From the NCBI GenBank assembly GCA_022616415.1, contig JAKEEU010000343.1, forward strand, positions 60,103-124,102: a stretch of 64,000 nt of DNA. Direction: 5' to 3'. The notes beneath the pieces are model-generated. The model was given only the letters and a program-made list of their open reading frames with translations. It did no database searches and was not told the origin of the DNA. Positions within the stretch are counted from its first letter, which is position 1; each line of letters starts with the position of its first letter. Shown here one piece after another: positions 16,971-25,234 of this stretch. The position numbers and the translations under genes were made by a program. Source of the DNA: Candidatus Zhuqueibacterota bacterium (GTDB lineage Bacteria > Zhuqueibacterota > Zhuqueibacteria > Zhuqueibacterales > Zhuqueibacteraceae).

Positions 16971-17230
16971 CCCAACAATTTATTGTTGGGAAATATGATT
17001 CATAATGCCCACCAAGTCCCGAAGGGACGCATGAAAAAAATCAATTCAAATTGGGGAGCCAGTAATGGTGCTCATGCATAGCATCAAAATCCATTATAAT
17101 TTCAGCTCCCCAAAACCGCCGTACAGGTATTATGCTTTTTCATTCGTCCCTTGCGGGACTTCATAATGAATGAGGTTTATTTGTCCCAGAAATAGAATTT
17201 CTGGGCTATTTTCGTAAGTCCCTTCGGGAC
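16943..17230. repeat. 288-bp nested palindromic element of GTCCC hairpins
   Basis: Four GTCCC-N3/4-GGGAC hairpins sit at 16944-16957, 17016-17028, 17146-17159 and 17218-17230. Between the outer and inner hairpin of each half is a longer hairpin: CCCAACAA..TTGTTGGG (16971-16990) on the left and CCCAGAAAT..ATTTCTGGG (17185-17205) on the right, each next to AATAGCCCA in one orientation or the other. A central stem TTGGGGAGC (17051-17059) with GCTCCCCAA (17105-17113) marks the axis, so the whole element is an inverted repeat of two related halves. It overlaps the 3' end of the Avd-like gene. Confidence 0.85.
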
Positions 17231-17338
17231 AAAATTGTTGACCTGCGGTTTTCCCCGACTCTTGCCAATCGAAACTTCACTCAAACGTTGCTAAATTTTC
17301 CAGCCAAAATGCGAGGATACTTCTCTGGCAATTAATTT

Positions 17339-17393
17339 CAATGACATCACAATGGCATTGCTTTTTAAATCCAATTACATTACAATGTCATTG
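17339..17393. promoter_or_regulatory. Pair of 22-bp direct repeats upstream of the debranching-type gene
   Basis: CAATGACATC-ACAATGGCATTG (17339-17360) and CAATTACATT-ACAATGTCATTG (17372-17393) differ at only a few bases and are exactly 33 bp apart, three helical turns. Each contains the near-palindrome ACAATG-N-CATTG. They end 64 bp before the preferred start of the following gene, a position suiting an operator. Confidence 0.5.
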
Positions 17394-17456
17394 TTTTCAA
17401 CTTTAACGACAAGGTTGGTGAACAAAATTATCAATCATTAATTGGAGCAATATTCC

Positions 17457-20400
17457 GTGCGCCGTAAATTCCGCCGTCGCTTTAAACCCGCTTCCCACAT
17501 TCCCCACCCTCATCATCAAATCCTTTTTCTCGACACCGGCACCAACGATCCCGAAGTCGAAGCAGCATGGCAGTGGCTGAAAAATCGTTTTCCGTCGGCG
17601 CATCGGATTTTTCCGGAACAGATTCCAGTCTCTGGTCAACACCATATTTTATGGTGGCACGAGACAGTCGCCAGTGATCAGTGGTCAGTGATCAGTTGGA
17701 AAGCAATGCGACGGTTTCTCAAGAGTGGCGGCCGCTTGTTTCTCTCGCTCGCGGCGGTGCAGGCGGTGGTGCCGTTGAGGTTGGAAAAAGATTTGCCGAA
17801 TATTGCCGAGGCGGGACTTCATGATCCGCACAGCAAGCCGGATCACGAGTGGATCGCGCCGCAGGGATTTGAGCTGCGCGGGTTGATGGGTTTTCTCGCC
17901 CATCTGCCCTTGCGGGAAAATGATTCTGCTTCGCCCTTTTCATCTTTCTCACAACTTCGGACTTCGGACCTCGGACATCCCGACGGAGGAATTTATTTGT
18001 GGAATGCGAAAGCCGGCACGCCATATTGGCGCTTCGGTTACGGCGCGAAGCAATGGCCGCAAGGCAACGTCTGGGGCGTGCATCGGTATTACATCGGCTT
18101 CGATCCGGCGCAAAAATTGGCGTGGGCATACGACAAGCCGAACGTGTTGTGTGTGGGCGCGTATCTCTATTTTTCGGATGAACAGAACCTTTTTCGCCAA
18201 CACCTCGAGGCGTTTACAGAAGCATGCCTCCGGCACCTGGGCGAAAAAAGAAAAAAAGATAAAGAAGAAAAAAGTGAGCGACATGGAATTTGGCAGCCGA
18301 TTGTGGCGCAAATCAACAAGAATAATCGACTAGTAGATTTTCCGGCGTGGAAAGAATGGGCGCCGATCAAATGGCTCGAAGTCAGTCCGTATCTACTTGC
18401 CGGCCCGGAGCGCAATCATTTTTTCGATCTCAGCGGCGAGCGCATTTTATTGATGGGAACCGAGCGCGGCGCCATCACGGAAATTTGGAGCCATCCGTTG
18501 CGGCTCTGTAAAAATGTTTCTTTGCGAATCAAAAATTCAGCAAACGAAACGCTGTGGGAAAACGGCGCAAACGCCGAAGTGCTGATTCGTCCGCACCAAA
18601 TCGAGCGCCGCCGCGCAACCGAGCGCGTGGCGATCACTGAGCGCATTTGGGTGAGCCACGAAACGCCGCTGGCGTGTGTCGATTGGGAATTCGAAGGGCA
18701 CGGTGAGCTATTTTGCGAGCTGGCGTGTGAGGTTGACTTTCGGCTGATGTGGCCATATCCGGAAGGGGCTTTGTCGAAAATTGAATATCAAACTTATGAC
18801 AGACGGGGCCGTCTGTGCTGCGGGCAGGCGCATTTTGCCGATTATCGCCGGCTGTTTCGGGCACATTTTGCGCTGGCCTTCGAGCATGGACGGCAGGGGC
18901 GGGCGCGGACGTTGGATCGTTTTTTAATTGACGCGTCGCCCATTGCCACCGAAGTGGAAGATATTTCGGACGGCAAGACTTCGCGGGCGCGCGTCATCTT
19001 CCACTGGCGCTTCGATGTGGATGGCAAAAGTGCGGCGCGGTTTGTGGCGCTCGGCGGCGAGGCGAGTGATCCGAAATTGCAGGAATGGCTCGCCAATTTT
19101 CCGGAGGAGTTGCCGAAACTTTATGCCCACCAGGCGGGGCGAAAATATCACCTGCTCGAAAAATTCGCCGAGATCGATACGCCCGATCCGCTTTTCAACG
19201 CCGCGGCGCGCTGGGCAAAGCTCAAAACCGATGCCTTTGTTTGTCACGTTCCTGCGCTCGGCCGTTCTCTCTTGGCCGGATTTGCCAATACCGGCGAGGG
19301 TTGGAATTCCGGCCGGCCCGGATACGCGTGGTTCTTTGGTCGTGATGCGTGTTGGACGGCGTTCGCGATGCTGCACTACGGCGATTTTGACAGCGTGAAA
19401 GAGGCGCTGCGCTTTCTCGGCCGGCACCAAGATATTTCCGGCAAAATTTTTCACGAGCTGACGACCAGCGGCGCGGTGCATTACGACGCGGCAGATGCCA
19501 CGCCGTTGTACGTCATTCTCATGGGACGTTATCTCGAGCATTCCGGCGATCTCGCGTTTGCCAAACGCGAATGGCCGCACATTGAAAAGGCGATGAAGTT
19601 TTTCGCTACGACGGATTCCGCAAAGCGGAACGGCTTGATTGAAAATACCGGCGTCGGGCATGGTTGGATCGAGGGCGGCAAGCTTGCCGGCGCACACGTC
19701 GAGCATTATCTCGCCGGCTGTTGGGCCGAGGCGCTGCACGCGGCGACCCGGCTTGCGACGTTGCTCGACAAAACCGCTCTCGCCGAGCAGTGGATCATCC
19801 AGCATCAAAAAGTCTGCAATCTGCTCGAGCAAGAATTTTGGAATGAACGAGAAGGCTATTTTTATTATGGCAAAAATAAGGACGGCAGTTTTAACGCCAA
19901 TGTCACGGCGTTAGCGGCGGTGCCTTTGTTGTTTGGCCACGGCAAGCCCGAAGACGGCATCCAAGCATTGCGACGGTTGGCGACGAAATCTTTCAACGCC
20001 GATTGGGGCGTACGGCTCGTCGCGGACGATCATCCGTTTTATAATCCACAAGGTTACCATTACGGCAGCGTGTGGCCGCTGTTCACGGGCTGGACGGCGC
20101 TGGCGGAGTTTCGTTATGGCCGCTGGCTGCAAGGCTTGATGCACTTGAAAAACTCGATGCGCAACTATCAACACGGCGCGCTTGGCTGCATGGAAGAAGT
20201 GTTGCACGGCAAAGTGTATCAACCCGCCGGCGTTTGTCCGCACCAGGCGTGGTCGGAGAGCATGATTTTGCAGCCGCTTTACGAAGGGTGGTTGGGCATC
20301 AGGCCGCACGCGCTGGAACATCGCCTCGAGTTGGCGCCGTTTGTTCCTTTATATTGGCCGTTTTTTGCTGCCGGCCCGATTGCGCTCGGCGATCAGCAGA

Positions 20401-20969
20401 TTCTGTTTTATTGCCAACGGGAGGAGAATGTGCTGACGTTTCAATTCAAGGCGTGCCCCTATCCCGGCAAACATCGCAAAGAGCCGTGGTCACCCGTGCG
20501 CGTGGGTTTCAAGCCGATCTTCCCTTCGACTGCCCAGCTTGAAGAGCTGCGCCGCGATGGTCACCTCATCGAAGTGAAGCCGGAAGAGCGCAGCGATCTC
20601 ATTCGCTGGCCGCTCTCGTTTGAGGTGAGCGGAGAAACGACGATGATCACGCTGCGCCTCGCGAAATTTTTTACCGTCGCGCCGCCTTTTGCAGAAGTGC
20701 AGCCCGGCGAGCGTTCACAAGGTTGGGTGATTTTGGATCAGCACATAAAAGGCAAAACCGTTTCCGTCGAAGTTGAAGGCGAACCGGCGACGGCGGCGAC
20801 GCTCGAATTTGTCATTTGGGGTTACGAGATCAAAGAGGTCAAAGGCGGAAAGCTCGCGCCAGCGGACGGAGAGCACGGTGAGATTGCGTTTGAATTTCCG
20901 GCGCTTGCCGGTTCAACTTCGCATCCACATCGCTATGCTCGATATTGGATTGAAATAACACTTAGATAA
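17457..20969 (+). CDS. Amylo-alpha-1,6-glucosidase / glycogen debranching-type glycoside hydrolase
   Basis: A 1170-residue protein from GTG 17457, which has GGAG 9 bases upstream; an in-frame TTG at 17442 is less likely. The middle-to-C-terminal part (about residues 560-960) is an alpha/alpha-toroid: GYAWFFGRDACWTAFAMLHYGDF and GRYLEHSGDLAFAKREWPHIEKAMKF are typical of the glycogen-debranching C-terminal domain. The final 200 residues are beta-rich. The N-terminal 170 residues contain a glutamine-amidotransferase-like fold segment (FLDTGTNDPEVEAAWQWL, GGRLFLSLAAVQAV). No signal peptide is seen. Two simple repeats interrupt the N-terminal coding region in frame (17670-17699, 17955-17975). Substrate uncertain. 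Confidence 0.85.
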   Translation: MRRKFRRRFKPASHIPHPHHQILFLDTGTNDPEVEAAWQWLKNRFPSAHRIFPEQIPVSGQHHILWWHETVASDQWSVISWKAMRRFLKSGGRLFLSLAAVQAVVPLRLEKDLPNIAEAGLHDPHSKPDHEWIAPQGFELRGLMGFLAHLPLRENDSASPFSSFSQLRTSDLGHPDGGIYLWNAKAGTPYWRFGYGAKQWPQGNVWGVHRYYIGFDPAQKLAWAYDKPNVLCVGAYLYFSDEQNLFRQHLEAFTEACLRHLGEKRKKDKEEKSERHGIWQPIVAQINKNNRLVDFPAWKEWAPIKWLEVSPYLLAGPERNHFFDLSGERILLMGTERGAITEIWSHPLRLCKNVSLRIKNSANETLWENGANAEVLIRPHQIERRRATERVAITERIWVSHETPLACVDWEFEGHGELFCELACEVDFRLMWPYPEGALSKIEYQTYDRRGRLCCGQAHFADYRRLFRAHFALAFEHGRQGRARTLDRFLIDASPIATEVEDISDGKTSRARVIFHWRFDVDGKSAARFVALGGEASDPKLQEWLANFPEELPKLYAHQAGRKYHLLEKFAEIDTPDPLFNAAARWAKLKTDAFVCHVPALGRSLLAGFANTGEGWNSGRPGYAWFFGRDACWTAFAMLHYGDFDSVKEALRFLGRHQDISGKIFHELTTSGAVHYDAADATPLYVILMGRYLEHSGDLAFAKREWPHIEKAMKFFATTDSAKRNGLIENTGVGHGWIEGGKLAGAHVEHYLAGCWAEALHAATRLATLLDKTALAEQWIIQHQKVCNLLEQEFWNEREGYFYYGKNKDGSFNANVTALAAVPLLFGHGKPEDGIQALRRLATKSFNADWGVRLVADDHPFYNPQGYHYGSVWPLFTGWTALAEFRYGRWLQGLMHLKNSMRNYQHGALGCMEEVLHGKVYQPAGVCPHQAWSESMILQPLYEGWLGIRPHALEHRLELAPFVPLYWPFFAAGPIALGDQQILFYCQREENVLTFQFKACPYPGKHRKEPWSPVRVGFKPIFPSTAQLEELRRDGHLIEVKPEERSDLIRWPLSFEVSGETTMITLRLAKFFTVAPPFAEVQPGERSQGWVILDQHIKGKTVSVEVEGEPATAATLEFVIWGYEIKEVKGGKLAPADGEHGEIAFEFPALAGSTSHPHRYARYWIEITLR

Positions 20970-20993
20970 AAAATGAGCCATTCGTAAAAAGCC

Positions 20994-21052
20994 GTAACCC
21001 AGACCACTGGTCTGGAGAATTACGCAGGGACCAGTCGGGCCGACTGGGTTAC
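20994..21052. repeat. Stop-codon-associated palindromes, copy 2 and an inverted copy
   Basis: GTAACCCAGACCACTGG-TCTGG (20994-21015) starts 24 bp after the debranching-gene stop in the sense orientation, and ACCAGTCGGGCC-GACTGGGTTAC (21030-21052) is an inverted copy. Together with AGCC/GGCT flanks they make one larger inverted repeat. Confidence 0.75.
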
Positions 21053-21089
21053 AATGGCTTTTTATACAAACCAGCAACCGTACAAACAA

Positions 21090-21121
21090 AAAGGCCGAAC
21101 AGCGTTTGCTTTTCGGCCTTT
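21090..21121 (-). terminator. Intrinsic terminator of the tRNA operon
   Basis: On the minus strand AAAGGCCGAA and TTCGGCCTTT form a 10-bp stem followed by TTGTTTG. It begins at the CCA end of tRNA-Glu, the last tRNA of the minus-strand array. Confidence 0.85.
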
Positions 21122-21123
21122 GG

Positions 21124-21195
21124 CGTCCCCTACGGGATTCGAACCCGTGTTACAGGATCGAAAATCCTGTGTCCTAACCCCTAGACGAAGGGGAC
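21124..21195 (-). tRNA. tRNA-Glu (anticodon TTC)
   Basis: Cloverleaf reads 5' GTCCCCT..AGGGGAC with discriminator G and encoded CCA at 21123-21121. The anticodon loop TTTTCGA is closed by CAGGA/TCCTG, giving TTC. The T-arm GGGTTCGAATCCC is canonical. Confidence 0.97.
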
Positions 21196-21228
21196 GAGTA
21201 GAGAACTTTGTATTCAGCAACAAAACGG

Positions 21229-21303
21229 GGTGGGTGATGGGATTTGAACCCACGGCCACCAGAGCCACAATCTGGTGCTCTAACCAACTGAGCTACACCC
21301 ACC
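21229..21303 (-). tRNA. tRNA-His (anticodon GTG)
   Basis: The anticodon loop TTGTGGC is closed by CCAGA/TCTGG. The acceptor stem GTGGGTG/CACCCAC leaves an additional encoded G at position -1 (21303) opposite discriminator C (21229), the identity element of tRNA-His. CCA is not encoded. Confidence 0.97.
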
Positions 21304-21392
21304 GTTTGGCAGGTAAAAAAGATAAACTGATAAAAAAGAAAAATCAAGTCGTCGGTTTTTCCATTTTGTTTTTTTATCTTTTTTGACCTGGG

Positions 21393-21466
21393 TGCGCCAG
21401 GAGGGACTCGAACCCCCAGCCCGCAGCTTAGAAGGCTGCTGCTCTATCCACTTGAGCTACTGGCGC
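21393..21466 (-). tRNA. tRNA-Arg (anticodon TCT)
   Basis: Acceptor GCGCCAG/CTGGCGC with discriminator A. The anticodon loop CTTCTAA, closed by GCAGC/GCTGC, gives TCT. CCA is not encoded. Confidence 0.97.
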
Positions 21467-21476
21467 AAATAAAAAA

Positions 21477-21560
21477 TGGAGCATTGGAGTATTGGATTGA
21501 TGGATTATTGGAAACTGCCAAATTCCATTGCTCCAATCATCCATCAATCCAATACTCCAA
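21477..21560. repeat. Inverted repeat of the GGAGTATTGGATTG family
   Basis: The left half carries GGAGTATTGGATTGATGGAT and the right half ATCCATCAATCCAATACTCC, so the two pair as a long hairpin between tRNA-Pro and tRNA-Arg. A single arm recurs at about 24762-24786 in front of the DUF423 gene. Confidence 0.75.
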
Positions 21561-21570
21561 TTTTATTCCG

Positions 21571-21645
21571 TCGGGGCAGCAGGATTTGAACCTGCGACCC
21601 CCTGGTCCCAAACCAGGTGCGCTAGCCGGTCTGCGCCATGCCCCG
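21571..21645 (-). tRNA. tRNA-Pro (anticodon TGG)
   Basis: Acceptor CGGGGCA/TGCCCCG with discriminator A. The anticodon loop TTTGGGA, closed by CCTGG/CCAGG, gives TGG. It is the first tRNA behind the promoter at 21663-21691. Confidence 0.97.
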
Positions 21646-21662
21646 TCGACATCAAACTTTTA

Positions 21663-21691
21663 AATATAAAAAATTCTTGGCCTAAAATCAA
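21663..21691 (-). promoter_or_regulatory. Sigma-70-type promoter of the tRNA operon
   Basis: On the minus strand TTGATT (21691-21686) and TATATT (21668-21663) are separated by 17 bp. The -10 box ends 17 bp before the 5' end of tRNA-Pro, a plausible leader length. Confidence 0.6.
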
Positions 21692-21702
21692 GAAGATTTT
21701 CG

Positions 21703-21731
21703 TTGACTATTAGTATATTTTTTCGTAGTAT
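21703..21731 (+). promoter_or_regulatory. Sigma-70-type promoter of the gene at 21806
   Basis: TTGACT (21703-21708) and TAGTAT (21726-21731) with a 17-bp spacer, 74 bp before the start codon of the Ig-like membrane protein. It faces away from the tRNA promoter. Confidence 0.5.
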
Positions 21732-21805
21732 GCGGCACGCCACCTTGGAAGGATGCAAAAAGCAAAGGCGCATAACATCATCTCAAAAATCAGCAGGAAA
21801 ACTCA

Positions 21806-23266
21806 ATGCAAACCCAATTTTACGAATTTCTCAAACGGCGGCTTCTCACGGCACACGCCATCGCGCTTTTTTTCTTGGTGCTCGCCACCAGCGCGGCGAT
21901 GGCGCAAATGCAAGCGCAAAAAGCGAATATCCCGACCAAGCTCGTGGTCCAAACGAATCCCAAACAGCGTTACTGGGTTGGCGACACAGCGGAGATCGAA
22001 GTGGCGCTTCAAGATGCCAACAACAAAGCGGCGCCGGCTATAGAAGAAGTCGTCGTCGAACTCGAGCTCCTTTTGAAAGCGAAACTGGTAAAGAAGGTGC
22101 AAGACACCATCAAAGTCGGCGCCAGCTCGAAAAAGTTTCAAGTGCCGCTTGAGGTGTCCGGCCTCCTCGACATTCGCGCCAAACATCAGGCCAAAATACC
22201 GGCATTGCGCGATGGCAGCGATTATATAAGAGTCAGAAGGGCGCGCCTCATCCGGCCGCCGCAAGGTGCAGTGACGCCCGGCCTGGATTGGCGCTTTGCA
22301 GCCGGCAATGTGATGGCGCAGACCACGACTCCCCTGTCGCCTTCGGGTGTGCCATCGAAAGAGGATTCACTTGACATTAAAAATAGCCCGCAAAGAACCT
22401 TGCTTGCCAACGGCAAGGATTCCGCCACCATCCACATTTTTCTCTATACAAAAACAGAAAACGAAGAAGGCGTGGCAACAGAAAACATTAGGGTACGCCT
22501 ATTCAACAGCAGCGGCCAACCCAACCCCTTAAATGTCCTCATACCGCAAGGAGATGATTATGGCGAAGCAAAACTGGTGTCAGATCAAGTGGGGATCTTT
22601 AACGTGGAATATATTGGCTCCATACCGTCCGTAATAGCGCCGAACCCCAAGAAACTCCAAATCAAATTCGGTCCCCCAATTACCCAGATGCTTTTTGAAG
22701 CCAGCCCGCCCTCGATCTCGCTCGTCGATACGGCCGACCTCATTGTTCGACTGGTGGATGAGGCCAAGCGGCCAATTGCGACGGATACCTCACGGTTGGT
22801 TTCTTTTGGTATTGCAGAAGGCAGGGGAGAAATTAGAAAAGACGAAATCACCATAGAAAAGGGGCGTGCGGACGGTCGCAGCAGCTTTCTCCCGACATGG
22901 CGAGGGAAAGTTAAACTCACCGCGGCCACGCCGAATCTGCCGCTGGCCCACGCTGAGCTGACAGTCGAGCTGCCCGGCTCGTTGTTGGGCTTGTCAGCAT
23001 TAGGCGGCTTGGCCGGTGGCTTGATCGCCTATTTAACCAAGCAAGGCTCGAAGTGGTGGCGGGTGGCGATCGGGCTGGTCAGCGGCTTCGTACTCTATTG
23101 GGCCGTCATCTTCAGCATACTGAACGTCATTCCTCGCTTTATCGCTTTGAACCCATTGAGCGCTTTCGCGCTGTCCACGCTTGGAGGATGGTTGGGGACG
23201 GAAGTCTTCAATCAAATTCTAAAGCTTTTCAAGCTTCCCGCCGGCGGACGGGCATCGGGGAAGTGA
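21806..23266 (+). CDS. Exported membrane-anchored protein with Ig-like domains, function unknown
   Basis: A 486-residue protein. Residues 1-32 form a signal peptide (RRLLTAHAIALFFLVLATSAAMA). The middle is beta-rich with several bacterial Ig-like segments (for example SPPSISLVDTADLIVRLVDEAKRPIATDTSRLV, like invasin or Big-1 domains). The end (about 395-470) has three hydrophobic segments (LLGLSALGGLAGGLIAYL, AIGLVSGFVLYWAVIFSIL and NPLSAFALSTLGGWLGTEVF), so the Ig part faces the periplasm. Ribosome-binding site AGGAAAA 4 bases upstream. It is 33 bp upstream of the M48 protease gene and probably co-transcribed with it. Confidence 0.8.
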   Translation: MQTQFYEFLKRRLLTAHAIALFFLVLATSAAMAQMQAQKANIPTKLVVQTNPKQRYWVGDTAEIEVALQDANNKAAPAIEEVVVELELLLKAKLVKKVQDTIKVGASSKKFQVPLEVSGLLDIRAKHQAKIPALRDGSDYIRVRRARLIRPPQGAVTPGLDWRFAAGNVMAQTTTPLSPSGVPSKEDSLDIKNSPQRTLLANGKDSATIHIFLYTKTENEEGVATENIRVRLFNSSGQPNPLNVLIPQGDDYGEAKLVSDQVGIFNVEYIGSIPSVIAPNPKKLQIKFGPPITQMLFEASPPSISLVDTADLIVRLVDEAKRPIATDTSRLVSFGIAEGRGEIRKDEITIEKGRADGRSSFLPTWRGKVKLTAATPNLPLAHAELTVELPGSLLGLSALGGLAGGLIAYLTKQGSKWWRVAIGLVSGFVLYWAVIFSILNVIPRFIALNPLSAFALSTLGGWLGTEVFNQILKLFKLPAGGRASGK

Positions 23267-23299
23267 TGTAATGGATAATTCAAGTTCGGAGGATTTTTC

Positions 23300-24748
23300 A
23301 TGAATCGCTTTCGTTTATTCTCAGCAATCGGCTTCGCTGCGCTCATGATTGTGGGCTTGCACTTTTGGGCCTGCGCCCGTGATTACGTTACCGGCAAGCG
23401 CACGCTCAGTCTCGTCAGCGAATCGCAGGAGATTGCGATGGGACGGGAAGCCGATCCGAGCATCGTCGCTGAGTATGGCGTTTACGATGATGCCAATTTA
23501 GCCGCTTTTGTGGATGGTGTCGGCCAGTCAATGGCCAAAGTTTCGCACCGGCCAACTTTGAAATTCACGTTTCGTTTGATGGACACGCCGGTGGTGAATG
23601 CGTTCGCGCTGCCTGGCGGCTTTGTTTATTTCACGCGCGGCATCCTGGCGCACTTCAATTCCGAAGCCGAGCTTGCCGGTGTCATGGGCCACGAAATCGG
23701 CCACGTCACCGCCAGCCACGGCCGCGAGCAAATGAGCAAAGCGCAGCTCGCCACCCTCGGCTTGGGGTTGGGAACTATTCTTTCCGAAGATTTCCGCCGG
23801 TTCAGTGATGTGGCGCAACAAGGTTTGGGGCTGATTTTCCTCAAATTCAGCCGTGACAATGAATCCGAGTCCGATCTGCTCGGTGTCGAGTATTCCACCC
23901 GCGCCGGATATGATGCGCACCACATGTCGCGTTTCTTCCGCACCATCAGCCGCATTGGCGAAAAAGCCGGCGGCGGGCCGCCGACATTTCTCTCGACGCA
24001 TCCCAATCCCGAAAATCGCGAGCAGCGTGTTGCCGCGCTCACCAACGAGTGGCAGCAGAAAGTGCCCGGCCCCAAAGGCGGCACCGACCGCGCCGCATAT
24101 TTGCGTCACATCGACGGCATTGTTTACGGCGACGATCCGCGGCAAGGCTTCGTTGAAAACGGTTATTTCTATCATCCGGAATTGCGTTTTCAATTTTCCG
24201 TTCCGGCCAAATGGCAGGTGATGAACCAGCCGGCGCAAGTGCAAATGGTGAATGCGGAACAAAACGCCGGCATTCAATTCAGCTTGGGCAAAGGCGCCAG
24301 CCCGCAAGAGGCCGCGCAAACTTTTGCGACCAATGCAAAAGCCGAAGTTTTGCGCAACCAGTCCACGCAAGTGAACGGGCTGCGCGCCCACCTACTCGTC
24401 AGCAACCTGCAAACCCAAAGCGGTGTGCTGCGTTTGTTGTCCTATTTTATCCAAATGGACGACAAGATTTACATGTTTCACGGCTACACCTCGCCCACGC
24501 GCTTTGACGGCATTGCGCCGACCTTCGAGCAGGTGATGAAGAGTTTCGACCGTTTGCGCAACCAAGCGGCGCTCTCCAAACAACCACAACGTGTCAAGGT
24601 CATGACCGTAGATCAGCCCGGCGATTTAAAACAGATTCTCACACGCTTCGGCGTGAAGCAGGAAGACCTGGAAGAAATCGCGATTGTCAATGGCATGTAT
24701 TTGCAAGACAAATTGCAGCGCGGTGATTTGGTGAAGGTGGTCAGATAA
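23300..24748 (+). CDS. M48-family metalloprotease with C-terminal LysM-like segment
   Basis: A zinc protease of the BepA/LoiP/Ste24-like group, 482 residues. The active site HEIGH is at 131-135 and the third zinc ligand lies in SRDNESESDLLGVEYS (about 190). The N-terminal hydrophobic stretch ends at Cys25 (HFWAC), a weak lipobox, so it is exported and possibly lipid-anchored. After the protease domain an unrecognised region (about 290-420) leads to a LysM-like end (MTVDQPGDLKQILTRFGV ... LQRGDLVKVV). Such proteases act in outer-membrane protein quality control. GGAGG lies 8 bases before the ATG. Confidence 0.9.
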   Translation: MNRFRLFSAIGFAALMIVGLHFWACARDYVTGKRTLSLVSESQEIAMGREADPSIVAEYGVYDDANLAAFVDGVGQSMAKVSHRPTLKFTFRLMDTPVVNAFALPGGFVYFTRGILAHFNSEAELAGVMGHEIGHVTASHGREQMSKAQLATLGLGLGTILSEDFRRFSDVAQQGLGLIFLKFSRDNESESDLLGVEYSTRAGYDAHHMSRFFRTISRIGEKAGGGPPTFLSTHPNPENREQRVAALTNEWQQKVPGPKGGTDRAAYLRHIDGIVYGDDPRQGFVENGYFYHPELRFQFSVPAKWQVMNQPAQVQMVNAEQNAGIQFSLGKGASPQEAAQTFATNAKAEVLRNQSTQVNGLRAHLLVSNLQTQSGVLRLLSYFIQMDDKIYMFHGYTSPTRFDGIAPTFEQVMKSFDRLRNQAALSKQPQRVKVMTVDQPGDLKQILTRFGVKQEDLEEIAIVNGMYLQDKLQRGDLVKVVR

Positions 24749-24788
24749 TGGAGTGGAGAAGTATTGGAGTATTGGATTGTTGGATTAT

Positions 24789-25157
24789 ATGGAACGACTA
24801 TTTTTCACCCTCGGCTCCCTCTCCACCTTCCTCGCCGTAGCGGCCGGAGCGTTTGGCGCGCATGGGTTGAAGGCTCGGTTATCGACAGATTTGTTGAACA
24901 CGTTCGAAGCCGGCGTGCGTTATCATTTCTATCATGCGCTGGCGTTGTTCGTCGTGGCGTGGGCTTGCACGCGCTGGCCGAGTACAGCAACTACTGCAGC
25001 CGGTTGGTTGTTTGTGATTGGCACGATCATTTTCTCCGGTAGTTTGTATGCCCTCGCGCTCTCCGGCGTGCGTTGGCTTGGCGCCATCACGCCATTTGGC
25101 GGTTTGGCTTTTCTCGCCGGCTGGCTCTGTCTCGCGTGGGGAGCGTGGCGGTCGTAG
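24789..25157 (+). CDS. DUF423-family small membrane protein
   Basis: A 122-residue four-helix membrane protein of the DUF423 (YgdD) family. The signature AAGAFGAHGLKARL near residues 17-30 and the FEAGVRYHFYHALALF segment are clear. The ATG at 24789 is preferred: the longer in-frame start at 24753 lies in an interspersed repeat (GTATTGGAGTATTGGATTG) and adds residues absent from the family. Function unknown. The TAG stop is the second to fourth base of a GTAGCCCAG palindrome. Confidence 0.9.
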   Translation: MERLFFTLGSLSTFLAVAAGAFGAHGLKARLSTDLLNTFEAGVRYHFYHALALFVVAWACTRWPSTATTAAGWLFVIGTIIFSGSLYALALSGVRWLGAITPFGGLAFLAGWLCLAWGAWRS

Positions 25158-25173
25158 CCCAGTCGGCCCGGCT
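25154..25173 (+). repeat. Stop-codon-associated palindrome, copy 3
   Basis: GTAGCCCAGTCGGCCCGGCT in the sense orientation. Its bases 2-4 are the TAG stop codon of the DUF423 gene. Confidence 0.75.
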
Positions 25174-25234
25174 AAATGGTTTAGAACCATTGTAGTGGAG
25201 CAGATGAATTAGAAGTTCTGCGAAAGGGAACGCC

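Noticed and set aside
16943..17230. Regularly spaced GTCCC hairpins as a CRISPR array.
   Set aside because: The units are inverted as well as direct, spacers are related to each other, and no cas genes are in the window.
16971..17440. Search for a diversity-generating retroelement (template repeat, reverse transcriptase, variable protein) next to the Avd-like gene.
   Set aside because: No reverse transcriptase motif (such as YxDD) in any frame nearby and no adenine-biased repeat pair. Only palindromes are present.
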